A model generated the notes under the pieces. That model was not told the DNA's origin. It made no database searches and saw nothing but the letters and a program-made list of their open reading frames with translations. The translations under genes and the position numbers were made by a program. From NCBI RefSeq assembly GCF_017743995.1, contig NZ_JAGHRB010000002.1:62001-126000 (forward strand): DNA of 64,000 nt. The letters run 5' to 3'. Positions 18,036-26,829 of this stretch are shown here, in pieces; positions within the stretch are counted from its first letter, which is position 1, and each line of letters begins with the position of its first letter. Origin of the DNA: Ruegeria sp. R13_0 (GTDB taxonomy: Bacteria; Pseudomonadota; Alphaproteobacteria; Rhodobacterales; Rhodobacteraceae).

Positions 18036-21000
18036 ATGCTGTCCCAATTCGTAGAAAGCCTGCGCGCCCGTCTCTTGACCACGTCAACACTGGCGCAAGA
18101 GACCACACGTGACGGCCAAACCCTTTTCAACAACTTCTTCCAGAACACGATCGTGGATGACACGCCCGCCTTTGTTCTGGCCAATGACTTTTCCCGCCTG
18201 CTGAACTTTGGCGAGATCGTCACCAACAACGCCGTCGCCGCCGTTCAGGCGCAGGGCGAGGATGTTGACGTGTTCAACTTCCGCTCAGGCGTGATCGAGG
18301 CGAATAACGGCCCCGACGCACTCGCGACCGGCGTTCAGGTCACTGGCAGCGCCGCTGTGCGCAACTTCGGTGAGATCTCGGGCGACTTTAACGGTGTTCA
18401 GTTTGCGGGTCTCGAAAGCTCGGGCAGCCTGGACAATTTCCGTGGCGGCGTGATCTCCTCCGACAGCCGTGCCGTGGATATTCAGGGCCAGGGCATTGAT
18501 GTGCGCAACTTCGGCGACATCCTTGGCACCGGAGATCAGCGCAACGGCACGATCTACACCAACAGCACCGCCGAGGATATCTCGATCTCGAACTTCACGG
18601 GCGGGACGGTGGATGCCGGCGAAGGCAATCAAGGCGCTGGGATCTCACTTCAGGTCGGGGATGAGGTCGGCGACCGTGTGGAAACCGATATCTTCAACGG
18701 CTTTGGCGGCACCATTCAGGGCCGCGGTCAGGCGGCATCGAACACCGGTCTGGCCGGTGACGGTATCCGGATCAACAACGGGGCCGAGGGCACAATTCTC
18801 GAGACCGAAATCCTCAACAGCGGGCTGATCACATCTGAAAGCACGCAAGGCACAGCCGCCGGTATCCGCATCGCGGATGGCGCGAGCGCCGAGGGTGAGA
18901 TCCTGAACACCTCGACCGGGGTGATCGAAGGTGCTGCAAACGGCCTCTATATCGGTCAGGGCACACATGATCTGGACGTTCTGAACTTCGGCACGATCCA
19001 GTCCGACAGCCGCGCGGTGAATATCGACGGCACCGGTGTGAACCTTGTGAACGGCGGCGATATCCTTGGCACAGGCGATCAGCGCAACGGCACCGTCTAT
19101 GCCGACGGCACCGCTGATGATTTCGCGGTCAACAACCTCGTCACCGGCACGATCGACGCGGGCGAAGGCAATGAAGGGTCGGGCTTTGGCGTTGAAATCG
19201 GTGGAACTGCGGATGGCGCATCCTCTTTCACGCTGGATAATGCGGGCACCATTCAGGGTCGCGGCAATGCGGCGGCGGGCTCCAACGCGGCAGGCGACGG
19301 TATCCGGGTCGGCAACGTGGGCAACATTGGCGTCACCGATGCGGTCATCAACAACTCGGGCATTATCGACTCTGAGGGCGCAAACGGCACTGCCGCGGGT
19401 GTGCGTTTCGTCAACGGCGTGTCGTTCCAGGGTGAGTTCAACAACTCAGGCCAGATTTCGGGCGTCCAGAACGGCGTCTATTTCGGCAACCCGGTCGCCG
19501 GTGAAGGCGCGGATCACACCGGAGGTGTGTTCAACAACCTCGAAACCGGGGTGATCTTGTCCGACAGCCGCGCGTTCAACATCGACGGCATCGGGTTGGA
19601 AGTGAACAACGCAGGTGAGATCGTCGGCACCGGCAATCAACGCAACGGCACGGTCTACGCAGATGGCACGGCGCAAGACTTCACCTTCAACAACAAGGAA
19701 ACCGGCGTCGTCGATGCGGGTGAAGGCAATGAAGGGTCGGGCTTTGGTGCCGAGATCGCGCGCGAGAATGCATTCACGCTGAACAATGACGGTCTGATCC
19801 AGGGTCGCGGCAACGCGGCAGCGGGCACCAATGCCGCAGGTGACGGTATCCGCATCGGCAATGTCGGCAACGCAGGCACGTTCACAGGCTCCATCACCAA
19901 CGCAGGCACTGTGCTGTCGGAAGGTGCAAACGGAACCGTCGGCGCGTTCCGCGCTGTGAACAACGTCAACTTCCAGGGCCAGCTGGTCAACGAAGAAGGC
20001 GGTGTTTTCGCGGGTGTGCAAAACGGTGTCTACTTCGGGACCGGCGATCACACCGGCGGCTCGTTTGTGAACCGTGGAACCGTCACGTCGGACAGCCGTG
20101 CGGTGAATATCGACGGCGAAGGGCTTGAGGTCGTCAACGCAGGCGAAATCCTCGGCACCGGCAACCAGCGCAACGGCACCGTCTACGCCGATGGCACTGC
20201 CGACAACTATACCTTCAACAACACCGGTCTGGTTGATGCGGGTCTGGGCAACAACGGCTCGGCCGTGTCGCTGCAAACCGGCGATGTCGAAGGCGATATC
20301 GTGTCGGCAGCCATTCTGAACGAAGGCACCCTGCAAGGTCGCGGCGACGCGGTTGAGGGCAATCAGGTCGGCGATGGCCTGCGCCTGTTTACCAGTCAGT
20401 CAGAGGCCGGATTTGCCGGGGTGGTCGTCAACGAAGGCCTGATCGCAGGGTCCGAGACCTCGGACGCAGCCGCAGGTATCCGCGTTGACGGTGGCCTGAA
20501 CCTTCTGGGGGCGATCCTGAACGAAGGTGAGATCCGCGGAACGGTCAATGCAATCGACGCCTCGGATGCGGGTGACGTGACCATCGTCAATGACGACGAG
20601 GGCGTGATCAATGGCAATGTCCTGCTGGGCGCTGGCGATGACATCTTTGTCGATCTGGGCACCACCAACGGCAATATCGACGGTGGCGCGGGCGACGACG
20701 TTCTGATCGCAGGCGATGCGGACAACGTCCTGACCGGTGGTCTGGGCAATGACTTCATCGACGGTGGAGATGGTATAGACACAGCCGATTTCTCGGATCT
20801 GGATGTCGCGGTCGAAGTGCGCCTGGGCGCCAATGGCAATGGCACAGCAACCCGCGATACGGGCTTCAATGTCTCGGTCAAGGACGCCGTGGTCTCTGCC
20901 CCCGGTCAGTTCGGAGCCAACATCGCCAACGGTGCGGCCTTTTTGGAACAGGCGCTGCAGGGCAACCTGTACTACAACATCCACACATCGGACTTCCCCG

Positions 21001-21773
21001 GCGGCGAAATCCGCGGGCAGCTGCTGGTGGACAGTGTCGAAACCGAGCATGGCATCCGCACCGTCACCCTCAGCGGCGGTCTGGACGCGGCGCAGGAACC
21101 GGGGCCGACCTCGGACAGCGAAGCCACTGGCGAGGCCTCTCTGGTCATCACCCAGAACCTGAACACAGGTGAGGTGACCTATTCCAGCGAGCTGAGCGTT
21201 GTGGGCCTGAACGAAGCCGACCTGAACACGCCGATCCCGGGTGTTGTCTCGGCCATCCATCTGCACAACGCGCCGGCTGGTAACAATGGCCCGGTCGTGC
21301 AGGATACGCTGGTGGATGCGGGTGCCACGCTTGACGTGAACGCCACAGGCGGCACCGGTGTCATCGGTCAGGACGTCATCGACAACCAGATTGAGGTCGA
21401 TGTTCTTCAGTCGATTGAGAATGTGATCGGGTCCGACGATGGAGACATCATCATCGGCAGCGATCTCGACAACAAACTCAGCGGTGGTGACGGCGATGAC
21501 CTGATCTCGGGTGAGGGTGGCAATGACATCCTGATCGGTGGCGCAGGCTCGGATACCTTCACCTTCGGCGCGAATTTCGGAGACGACGTGATCCAGGACT
21601 TCGAGGTTGGCCTTGACCAGTTGCAATTCGGAGAATTCGGTCCCGATTTCGGCGGCGCGGTGAATGTCGCACAGGATGGGAACGACGCCGTGATCTCGTT
21701 CGGCACCGAAGGCTCGGTCCGTCTGGCGGGCGTCAACACCACCGACCTGAGCGAAGACGACTTCGTCGCTTAA
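18036..21773 (+). CDS. Large repetitive RTX/CHRD protein, type I secretion substrate
   Basis: A 1,245-residue acidic protein with no cysteine that I can find and no N-terminal signal peptide. Residues about 142-860 hold four repeats of about 180 residues, each starting SDSRA(V/F) and containing an ILGTGDQRNGT-like motif, DAGEGN and IQGRGNAA; the pattern suggests a beta-helix. Residues about 883-922 and 1132-1175 carry RTX glycine/aspartate nonapeptides (GGAGDD, GGLGND, GGDGDD, GEGGND), followed by a DTFTFG...VIQDFEVGLDQL ending typical of type I secreted proteins. Between the two RTX blocks lie CHRD-like segments: GNLYYNIHTSDFPGGEIRGQ first and AIHLHNAPAGNNGPVV second. The exporter genes follow directly. 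A role in surface adhesion or biofilm is inferred. Start ATG has CGGAG six bases upstream. Confidence 0.9.
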   Translation: MLSQFVESLRARLLTTSTLAQETTRDGQTLFNNFFQNTIVDDTPAFVLANDFSRLLNFGEIVTNNAVAAVQAQGEDVDVFNFRSGVIEANNGPDALATGVQVTGSAAVRNFGEISGDFNGVQFAGLESSGSLDNFRGGVISSDSRAVDIQGQGIDVRNFGDILGTGDQRNGTIYTNSTAEDISISNFTGGTVDAGEGNQGAGISLQVGDEVGDRVETDIFNGFGGTIQGRGQAASNTGLAGDGIRINNGAEGTILETEILNSGLITSESTQGTAAGIRIADGASAEGEILNTSTGVIEGAANGLYIGQGTHDLDVLNFGTIQSDSRAVNIDGTGVNLVNGGDILGTGDQRNGTVYADGTADDFAVNNLVTGTIDAGEGNEGSGFGVEIGGTADGASSFTLDNAGTIQGRGNAAAGSNAAGDGIRVGNVGNIGVTDAVINNSGIIDSEGANGTAAGVRFVNGVSFQGEFNNSGQISGVQNGVYFGNPVAGEGADHTGGVFNNLETGVILSDSRAFNIDGIGLEVNNAGEIVGTGNQRNGTVYADGTAQDFTFNNKETGVVDAGEGNEGSGFGAEIARENAFTLNNDGLIQGRGNAAAGTNAAGDGIRIGNVGNAGTFTGSITNAGTVLSEGANGTVGAFRAVNNVNFQGQLVNEEGGVFAGVQNGVYFGTGDHTGGSFVNRGTVTSDSRAVNIDGEGLEVVNAGEILGTGNQRNGTVYADGTADNYTFNNTGLVDAGLGNNGSAVSLQTGDVEGDIVSAAILNEGTLQGRGDAVEGNQVGDGLRLFTSQSEAGFAGVVVNEGLIAGSETSDAAAGIRVDGGLNLLGAILNEGEIRGTVNAIDASDAGDVTIVNDDEGVINGNVLLGAGDDIFVDLGTTNGNIDGGAGDDVLIAGDADNVLTGGLGNDFIDGGDGIDTADFSDLDVAVEVRLGANGNGTATRDTGFNVSVKDAVVSAPGQFGANIANGAAFLEQALQGNLYYNIHTSDFPGGEIRGQLLVDSVETEHGIRTVTLSGGLDAAQEPGPTSDSEATGEASLVITQNLNTGEVTYSSELSVVGLNEADLNTPIPGVVSAIHLHNAPAGNNGPVVQDTLVDAGATLDVNATGGTGVIGQDVIDNQIEVDVLQSIENVIGSDDGDIIIGSDLDNKLSGGDGDDLISGEGGNDILIGGAGSDTFTFGANFGDDVIQDFEVGLDQLQFGEFGPDFGGAVNVAQDGNDAVISFGTEGSVRLAGVNTTDLSEDDFVA
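18459..20600 (+). repeat. Four tandem repeats of about 530-560 bases inside the secreted protein gene
   Basis: Units begin at 18459, 19002, 19560 and 20088 (SDSRA codons), giving periods of 181, 186 and 176 residues; the fourth fades near 20600. Similarity is visible at DNA level, for example GAAGGCAATGAAGGGTCGGG occurs in units two and three. Such repeats can expand or contract by recombination. Confidence 0.85.
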
Positions 21774-21783
21774 TCGAAAACGG

Positions 21784-21807
21784 ACGGGGCGGGTCACACC
21801 GCCCCGT
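21784..21807 (+). terminator. Hairpin between secreted protein gene and its ABC exporter
   Basis: Perfect 9-bp stem ACGGGGCGG / CCGCCCCGT with a six-base loop, followed by only three T, ten bases after the substrate gene's stop. It is weak as a full terminator and more likely reduces read-through, so that far less exporter than substrate is made. Confidence 0.7.
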
Positions 21808-21833
21808 TTGCCAAACCGGAAAAGGGCAAGACG

Positions 21834-23585
21834 ATGTTTCAGAAATCCAACCCCGTACAAACCGCATGGGCCTCGTTGCGCAAAGGGTTTGTTGCTGTCG
21901 CTTTCTTAAGCCTGTTTCTCAACCTGCTGATGCTGGCCGGGCCGCTTTACATGCTGCAGGTCTATGACCGGGTCCTGACCAGCCAGAATGTCGACACGCT
22001 GATCGCGCTGACCCTTCTGCTGGGCGGCGTCTTTGTCGTGATCGCCTGCCTCGACCTGATGCGGATGCGCATCCTTGGCCGCCTGGCCGCCCGGTTCGAG
22101 ATGGCCGTCGGCGCGCCTGTTCTGGGGGCCGCCATGCGCCGCCGGGTTCAGGGCGAAGCACAAAGCGCCGAGAATCTGGTCGACGACGTCAACGGATTTC
22201 GCGAGTTCATCTCGGGCTCGACCCTGACCGCCTTTTTCGACGCGCCGTGGATCCCGATCTACCTGCTGGTCCTCTATGTCCTGCACCCGCTGCTGGGTCT
22301 GCTGGGACTGGCCGGAGCCGTTACCCTGACAGTCATGGCGCTGATAAACAACTCACGCGCGCAGAAACCGATGCGAAACGCCGCCGAGGCCCGCGGGCGC
22401 TCGGACGCGCTGTTCAAGACCTCGGATCGCAATGCCGAGCTGGTCCATGCGCTGGGCATGAAATCCGATCTGGTGCGCCGCTGGACCGCCCTTCAAATCG
22501 ACGCGCACGCGCATAAAACACGCGCGGCTGACCGTATCGCTGGCTTTTCGGTGCTGTCCAAGACCATCCGTATGGGCCTGCAATCGGCCATTCTGGGCTT
22601 GGGCGCGGCCCTTGCCATTACCGGCGAATCCACCGCGGGCGTCATGATCGCCGCCACCATCGTGTTGGCGCGGGCGCTGGCGCCGATTGATCAGCTCATC
22701 GGCCAATGGCGAGGATTTTTGGCCGCGCGCGGATCCTATTCCAAAATCAAAGCGCTGACCGAAGATTTCGCCGAAGAAACACCCAACCTGCACCTGCCCC
22801 GCGCCTTCAAGACGCTGGACGTGAAAATCGCTCAGGCCGGTCCGCCGCGCGCGATCAATGCCACCATTCGGGGGATCGACTTCGATCTGGCCGCGGGCGA
22901 CGTTCTGGCCGTCATCGGCCATAGCGGCTCTGGCAAGACGACGCTGGGCAAGATGCTGGCCGGAATCTGGCACCCGCAACGGGGTGAGGTTCTGTTGGAC
23001 GGCAGCCCAATGTCGAAATGGAACGCCGAGGATCTGGGCAAACAGATCGGCTACCTGCCGCAGGATGTCGAGCTGTTCGACGGCACGATCCGCGAAAACA
23101 TCGCTCGTTTTTCTGTCGCCATCGACGACGCCGAGGTTTTTCGCGTCGCGCAGGAAGCTGGCATTCATGAGATGATCAGCGCCCTGCCCGAAGGCTATGA
23201 AACGCGCATCGGTCAGGGGTTCTTTCTGTCCGGCGGTCAGCGGCAGCGTCTGGCCCTGGCCCGCGCCCTCTATGGGGACCCGTTTGTTCTGGTGCTGGAT
23301 GAGCCGAACTCGGATCTGGATGCCGAAGGGGAACAGGCCTTGCGCAATGCCATTCTGGCCACTCAGGCCCGCGGCTCCATCGCCATTGTCATGACCCACC
23401 GCCCCGCAACCTTGCAGGCCGCCAACAAGGTCATGGTCATGCGCAACGGCTCCCAGACCCAGTTTGGCGACAAGGATGACGTGCTGAAAGTCAATCGCCG
23501 CAATGTCCTGGACAGCTCGGGCAAGGGCACTCGCCCAACCCCTCAGCCCGTCCCGGAAACGCAAATCACAGGAGCAGCCCAATGA
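21834..23585 (+). CDS. Type I secretion ABC transporter (permease-ATPase fusion, PrtD-like)
   Basis: Inner-membrane exporter of 583 residues. The N-terminal half contains hydrophobic segments (about residues 18-45, 55-75, 135-175 and 240-290); the C-terminal half is an intact nucleotide-binding domain with Walker A GHSGSGKTTLGKML near 362, Q-loop GYLPQDVELFDGTIRENI, signature LSGGQRQRLALARAL near 465 and Walker B FVLVLDEPNSDLD. There is no N-terminal C39-like domain, as usual for PrtD/HasD types that export RTX proteins. It follows the secreted protein gene after 60 bases and overlaps the membrane-fusion gene by four bases. The outer-membrane TolC partner is not in the window. Confidence 0.95.
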   Translation: MFQKSNPVQTAWASLRKGFVAVAFLSLFLNLLMLAGPLYMLQVYDRVLTSQNVDTLIALTLLLGGVFVVIACLDLMRMRILGRLAARFEMAVGAPVLGAAMRRRVQGEAQSAENLVDDVNGFREFISGSTLTAFFDAPWIPIYLLVLYVLHPLLGLLGLAGAVTLTVMALINNSRAQKPMRNAAEARGRSDALFKTSDRNAELVHALGMKSDLVRRWTALQIDAHAHKTRAADRIAGFSVLSKTIRMGLQSAILGLGAALAITGESTAGVMIAATIVLARALAPIDQLIGQWRGFLAARGSYSKIKALTEDFAEETPNLHLPRAFKTLDVKIAQAGPPRAINATIRGIDFDLAAGDVLAVIGHSGSGKTTLGKMLAGIWHPQRGEVLLDGSPMSKWNAEDLGKQIGYLPQDVELFDGTIRENIARFSVAIDDAEVFRVAQEAGIHEMISALPEGYETRIGQGFFLSGGQRQRLALARALYGDPFVLVLDEPNSDLDAEGEQALRNAILATQARGSIAIVMTHRPATLQAANKVMVMRNGSQTQFGDKDDVLKVNRRNVLDSSGKGTRPTPQPVPETQITGAAQ

Positions 23586-24952
23586 CACAGATTGTCCCGC
23601 ACAACGCCTCTCGCAATGCCCTGTCGCTGAATGAGGCAGAGTTCATCGACATCTCGGGCGCCTCGCCCCGGATCGGACGCTATGTCTGGGTCGGCGTGAT
23701 CACCCTGATGGCCTTTGTCGGAGGCAGCGCCTACTGGGCCTTCGCCTCGAAACTGGACGGGGCGGTAGTTGCCCCTGCCTCTTTCGTGGTCGAAGGTGAT
23801 CGCAAAACGGTCGAGCATCTGGACGGCGGCATCATCCGCGACATCCTGATTGCCGACGGAGATTTCGTTCAGGCCGGTCAACCTCTGATCCGGCTGGACA
23901 GCACCGATATCGACGTCGACCTGAACGTGCTGGGCAGTCAGATGGGTGAGCTTTCGGTGCGCCGCGCCCGCCTGCTGGCACAGATGAGCGGTCAGGACCG
24001 GTTTGATGAAGCCTCGGCCATGGCTGGTTTTCAGGCGGGCATGGAGCGGCTGCACTGGACCTCCGCCTATCTGACGCAGAAGCAGCTGTTTGACGCCGAA
24101 GCCCGCGCCCGCCAGACCGAAACTCGGATCAACGAGCAGCGGATATCGGGCCTGAAGGATGAAGCCCAGGGGCTAGCCGAACAGCGTGTCAGGACCCAGA
24201 ACCAGATCGAGATCACTCTGACCGAACTGACCAACCTGCAGACCCTGCTGGACAAAGGGTTGGTCGCGGCCACCCGTGTCAGCTCGCGCCAGATTGAGCT
24301 GCAGCGGCTCTACGGTGTCGATGCCTCGTTGCGCACGCAGATCGCGCAGGCTGAAAATCAGGTCAGAGAACTGGAACTGACGCTGATCAGCCAGCAAAAG
24401 CTGCGGGATGAGGTGATCGCGGGTGAGCTTGCGGTGGTTGAAGCGCAGCTTGATCTCGTGCGCCCGCAATATGCAGGCACCGCCGAGCGCCGCAAGCGGA
24501 TCGAGCTGTTGGCCCCGACCAGCGGGCGGGTGGTCAACCTGGCGGCCTCGACCACGGGCGGCGTCATTCGTCCGGGCGAACACATCATGGACATTGTCCC
24601 GGCGGATCAGGCGCTGATTGTCGAGGCGCGGGTCAAGACCGGTGACATCGACAAGCTGCGGATCGGCCAGTCCACCCGCATCCGCTTGTCGGCCTTTGCA
24701 CAGGCAGATGTCCCCGAGGCCAGCGGCAAGATCTTCGACATATCGGCCGACGCCTTGGAAGACGAACGCACGGGCGAGCCCTACTACAAGGCGCGGGTCA
24801 AGCTGGACGCCCAGCAGCCCGAGGCAGTGGCAGCGCTGGATTTGGTGCCGGGCATGCCAGCTGATCTGTTCGTCAATACCGGAGAGCGGGCCGTGATCGC
24901 CTATCTGTCACAACCCATAAGTGACCGGTTGGCCAAAACCTTTATCGAGTGA
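23582..24952 (+). CDS. HlyD-family membrane fusion protein of the type I secretion system
   Basis: Periplasmic adaptor linking the ABC exporter to a TolC-like channel. The 456-residue protein has a short cytoplasmic N terminus, one membrane segment (about residues 36-57), a biotinyl-lipoyl-like half motif VVEGDRKTVEHLDGGIIRDI, a long coiled-coil region (about 110-290), the second lipoyl half LLAPTSGRVVNLA, and a C-terminal beta-barrel domain with GMPADLFVNTGER. The start overlaps the exporter stop (ATGA). Together with 18036-23585 it forms a complete inner-membrane export cassette. Confidence 0.94.
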   Translation: MTQIVPHNASRNALSLNEAEFIDISGASPRIGRYVWVGVITLMAFVGGSAYWAFASKLDGAVVAPASFVVEGDRKTVEHLDGGIIRDILIADGDFVQAGQPLIRLDSTDIDVDLNVLGSQMGELSVRRARLLAQMSGQDRFDEASAMAGFQAGMERLHWTSAYLTQKQLFDAEARARQTETRINEQRISGLKDEAQGLAEQRVRTQNQIEITLTELTNLQTLLDKGLVAATRVSSRQIELQRLYGVDASLRTQIAQAENQVRELELTLISQQKLRDEVIAGELAVVEAQLDLVRPQYAGTAERRKRIELLAPTSGRVVNLAASTTGGVIRPGEHIMDIVPADQALIVEARVKTGDIDKLRIGQSTRIRLSAFAQADVPEASGKIFDISADALEDERTGEPYYKARVKLDAQQPEAVAALDLVPGMPADLFVNTGERAVIAYLSQPISDRLAKTFIE

Positions 24953-24991
24953 GTGGGTACTCAGGTAACGAGTATGTTTTTAACGAGTGGG

Positions 24992-25021
24992 AATGGTCTG
25001 CAGATGGGGCTGCAGGCCATT
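24992..25021. terminator. Bidirectional terminator-like hairpin between hlyD-type gene and tetR
   Basis: Eleven-pair stem (AATGGTCTGCA at 24992-25002 with TGCAGGCCATT at 25011-25021, one G-U pair) with an eight-base loop, lying between convergent genes that end at 24952 and 25030. Confidence 0.65.
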
Positions 25022-25029
25022 TCACTTTG

Positions 25030-25647
25030 TCAAACGCCGTAGCGGGCCATGAACATGTCGACAGCTTGCAGGGCAACCTCGTCTATCTCGGCCTGAGAGA
25101 ACTCTTCCTGAATGCCAAAGGCAGCGCGCAGCCAGAGGCGCACTTTGCACAGCTCGGCGAATTGCTCGGCTGCGATCATTACATCCTCGATCACCAATTC
25201 GCCCTTGGCGACGGCCTTTTCCAGATACTCGACCATCTTGCGCTGACCGTTCTGAGGCCCGGCTTCGTAAAACACCCGACCAAGTTCCGGGAACCGATCC
25301 CGTTCGGCCACGCAAACGCGGAAAATCTGGCGATTGAAATCCGACACGAAAAAGCTGACCAACTGCGTCGCGGTAATCGTCAGAACCTCGCGCACGGGTT
25401 TGGTTTCATCTACCATCGAGATCACACGCTCGGCCATGCGGCTGCATTCGGTCTGCGCGACCTCGATAAACAGCAAGCGCTTGTCGGGGAAGTAGCTATA
25501 CAGGGTCGCTTTTGAGACACCCGCCGCCCGCGCGATGTCATCCACACTGGCCCCTTCGAAGCCATCCGCGAGGAAAACCTCTCGGGCCCCGCGCAGAACC
25601 TGGTCGAATTTTCGGCCGGTGCGCAGGATGGTGGCGGATTGGGTCAT
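25030..25647 (-). CDS. TetR-family transcriptional regulator
   Basis: Repressor of 205 residues. The N-terminal TetR DNA-binding domain reads REVFLADGFEGASVDDIARA then AGVSKATLYSYFPDKRLLF, a clear helix-turn-helix; the C-terminal ligand domain resembles the AefR-like or TetR_C group. The ATG at 25647 follows AAGGAG by five bases; the frame is open 19 codons further but those are non-coding in character. It is divergent from the AEC transporter at 25795 and likely controls it. Confidence 0.88.
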   Translation of the reverse strand: MTQSATILRTGRKFDQVLRGAREVFLADGFEGASVDDIARAAGVSKATLYSYFPDKRLLFIEVAQTECSRMAERVISMVDETKPVREVLTITATQLVSFFVSDFNRQIFRVCVAERDRFPELGRVFYEAGPQNGQRKMVEYLEKAVAKGELVIEDVMIAAEQFAELCKVRLWLRAAFGIQEEFSQAEIDEVALQAVDMFMARYGV

Positions 25648-25683
25648 GAGGGCTCCTTCAGCGGGTTGTGGACCGAATTTATA

Positions 25684-25695
25684 AACCGATCTGTT
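25684..25695. promoter_or_regulatory. Near-palindrome between tetR and AEC transporter
   Basis: AACCGATCTGTT is palindromic except for one pair and sits in the 147-base divergent gap, 37 bases upstream of the tetR start. It is a candidate TetR operator by position only. Confidence 0.4.
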
Positions 25696-25794
25696 CAGAC
25701 ACAAGGATTCTTGGTGTTTTGTGACGGGTCGTCACCCAAAACGCCATTCGATCCGTGACTTGCAGGTCGCGCAATCCATGTTAGGAGGGTACGT

Positions 25795-26724
25795 ATGGTC
25801 GAGATCTTTCTGCGCACCCTTCCCTTCTTCGTGATCATCGGCCTGGGTTACTGGGCCGGGCGCACGCGGTTCTTCACGCAGGAAGCCACCGCCTATCTGA
25901 CGAAGTTTGTCTTTTTCTTTGCCCTGTCGGCCATGCTGTTCCGCTTTGCCGCCACCCTGCCCTTTGCGGAGATTTTCAATGGGCGGCTGATCATCGGCTA
26001 TTTGATCGGGACACTTGCGGTCTATGCGCTGGCGTCACTGGTGGCATGGATACGGGGCCTCGACATCCCCACCGCCGCGGTTGAGGCCCAGTGCGCTGCC
26101 ATCGGCAATGTCGGGTTTCTCGGCCTGCCCATGCTGGCCCTGCTGCTGTCCGAGGCCGCGATCGGGCCTGTCATGCTGATCCTTGCGGTGGATCTGGTGG
26201 TGTTTTCCTCGCTCATTGTGATCCTGATCAATGGCGGTCGGGACGGAAAGCTAACGGTTAAAACGCTGCGCCTGATCGGGGTTGGGTTGCTTAAGAATCC
26301 TATGATCGTGTCGATCTCGGCCGGATTGATCTGGTCGGCGCTGCAGATCCCGGTCCCCGGTCCGATGAACGATTTTCTGACCATTCTGGGTGGGGCCGCA
26401 ACGCCCGGAGCACTGTTCGCAATCGGCGCCTCGCTGGCCGGAAAATCGGCTGAGCGGATCGAAATCGCGGGTTGGCTTAGCTTTTGCAAGCTGATCATCC
26501 ACCCCGCCTGTGTCGCCGTCGCCCTGCTGTGGCTGGTGCCTGTCGATACATTCTCGGCCACGGTTGCGATTGCCGCCGCTGCACTGCCGGTTGCAGGCAA
26601 TGTCTACATGCTGGCGGCCCATTATGGGGTTGCGCCTCATCGCGCCTCAGCCGCGATCCTGCTGTCTACGGCGGCCAGTATTCTGACGGTTCCGCTGATC
26701 ATCGGATGGCTTGCCGCTTTGTGA
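25795..26724 (+). CDS. AEC-family (auxin efflux carrier) transporter
   Basis: Inner-membrane carrier of 309 residues with about ten hydrophobic helices spread over the whole length. Family features include an N-terminal FFVIIGLGYWAGR and the inverted-repeat core QCAAIGNVGFLGLPMLALLL with an Asn-Pro-like crossing region, followed by GAAATPGALFAIGASLAGK. AEC proteins move organic acids, malonate or amino acids; the substrate here is unknown. The gene starts six to seven bases after GGAGGG and is divergent from tetR. Confidence 0.88.
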   Translation: MVEIFLRTLPFFVIIGLGYWAGRTRFFTQEATAYLTKFVFFFALSAMLFRFAATLPFAEIFNGRLIIGYLIGTLAVYALASLVAWIRGLDIPTAAVEAQCAAIGNVGFLGLPMLALLLSEAAIGPVMLILAVDLVVFSSLIVILINGGRDGKLTVKTLRLIGVGLLKNPMIVSISAGLIWSALQIPVPGPMNDFLTILGGAATPGALFAIGASLAGKSAERIEIAGWLSFCKLIIHPACVAVALLWLVPVDTFSATVAIAAAALPVAGNVYMLAAHYGVAPHRASAAILLSTAASILTVPLIIGWLAAL

Positions 26725-26829
26725 GCGCGCAACCCCACCAAAAAGTCATGCACATGGCGACTGCCGCACTTTACGCGGCGTCCTAAGGGCGATAGCCATG
26801 GCGCGACCCTAGATTAAGGACTCGACCAG

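Noticed and set aside
18459-20600. CRISPR-like array
   Set aside because: The repeats are coding, about 540 bases long, without short spacers. I see no CRISPR array anywhere in the window.
18036-21773. Autotransporter adhesin
   Set aside because: No signal peptide and no C-terminal beta-barrel; RTX ending and adjacent ABC/HlyD genes point to type I secretion.
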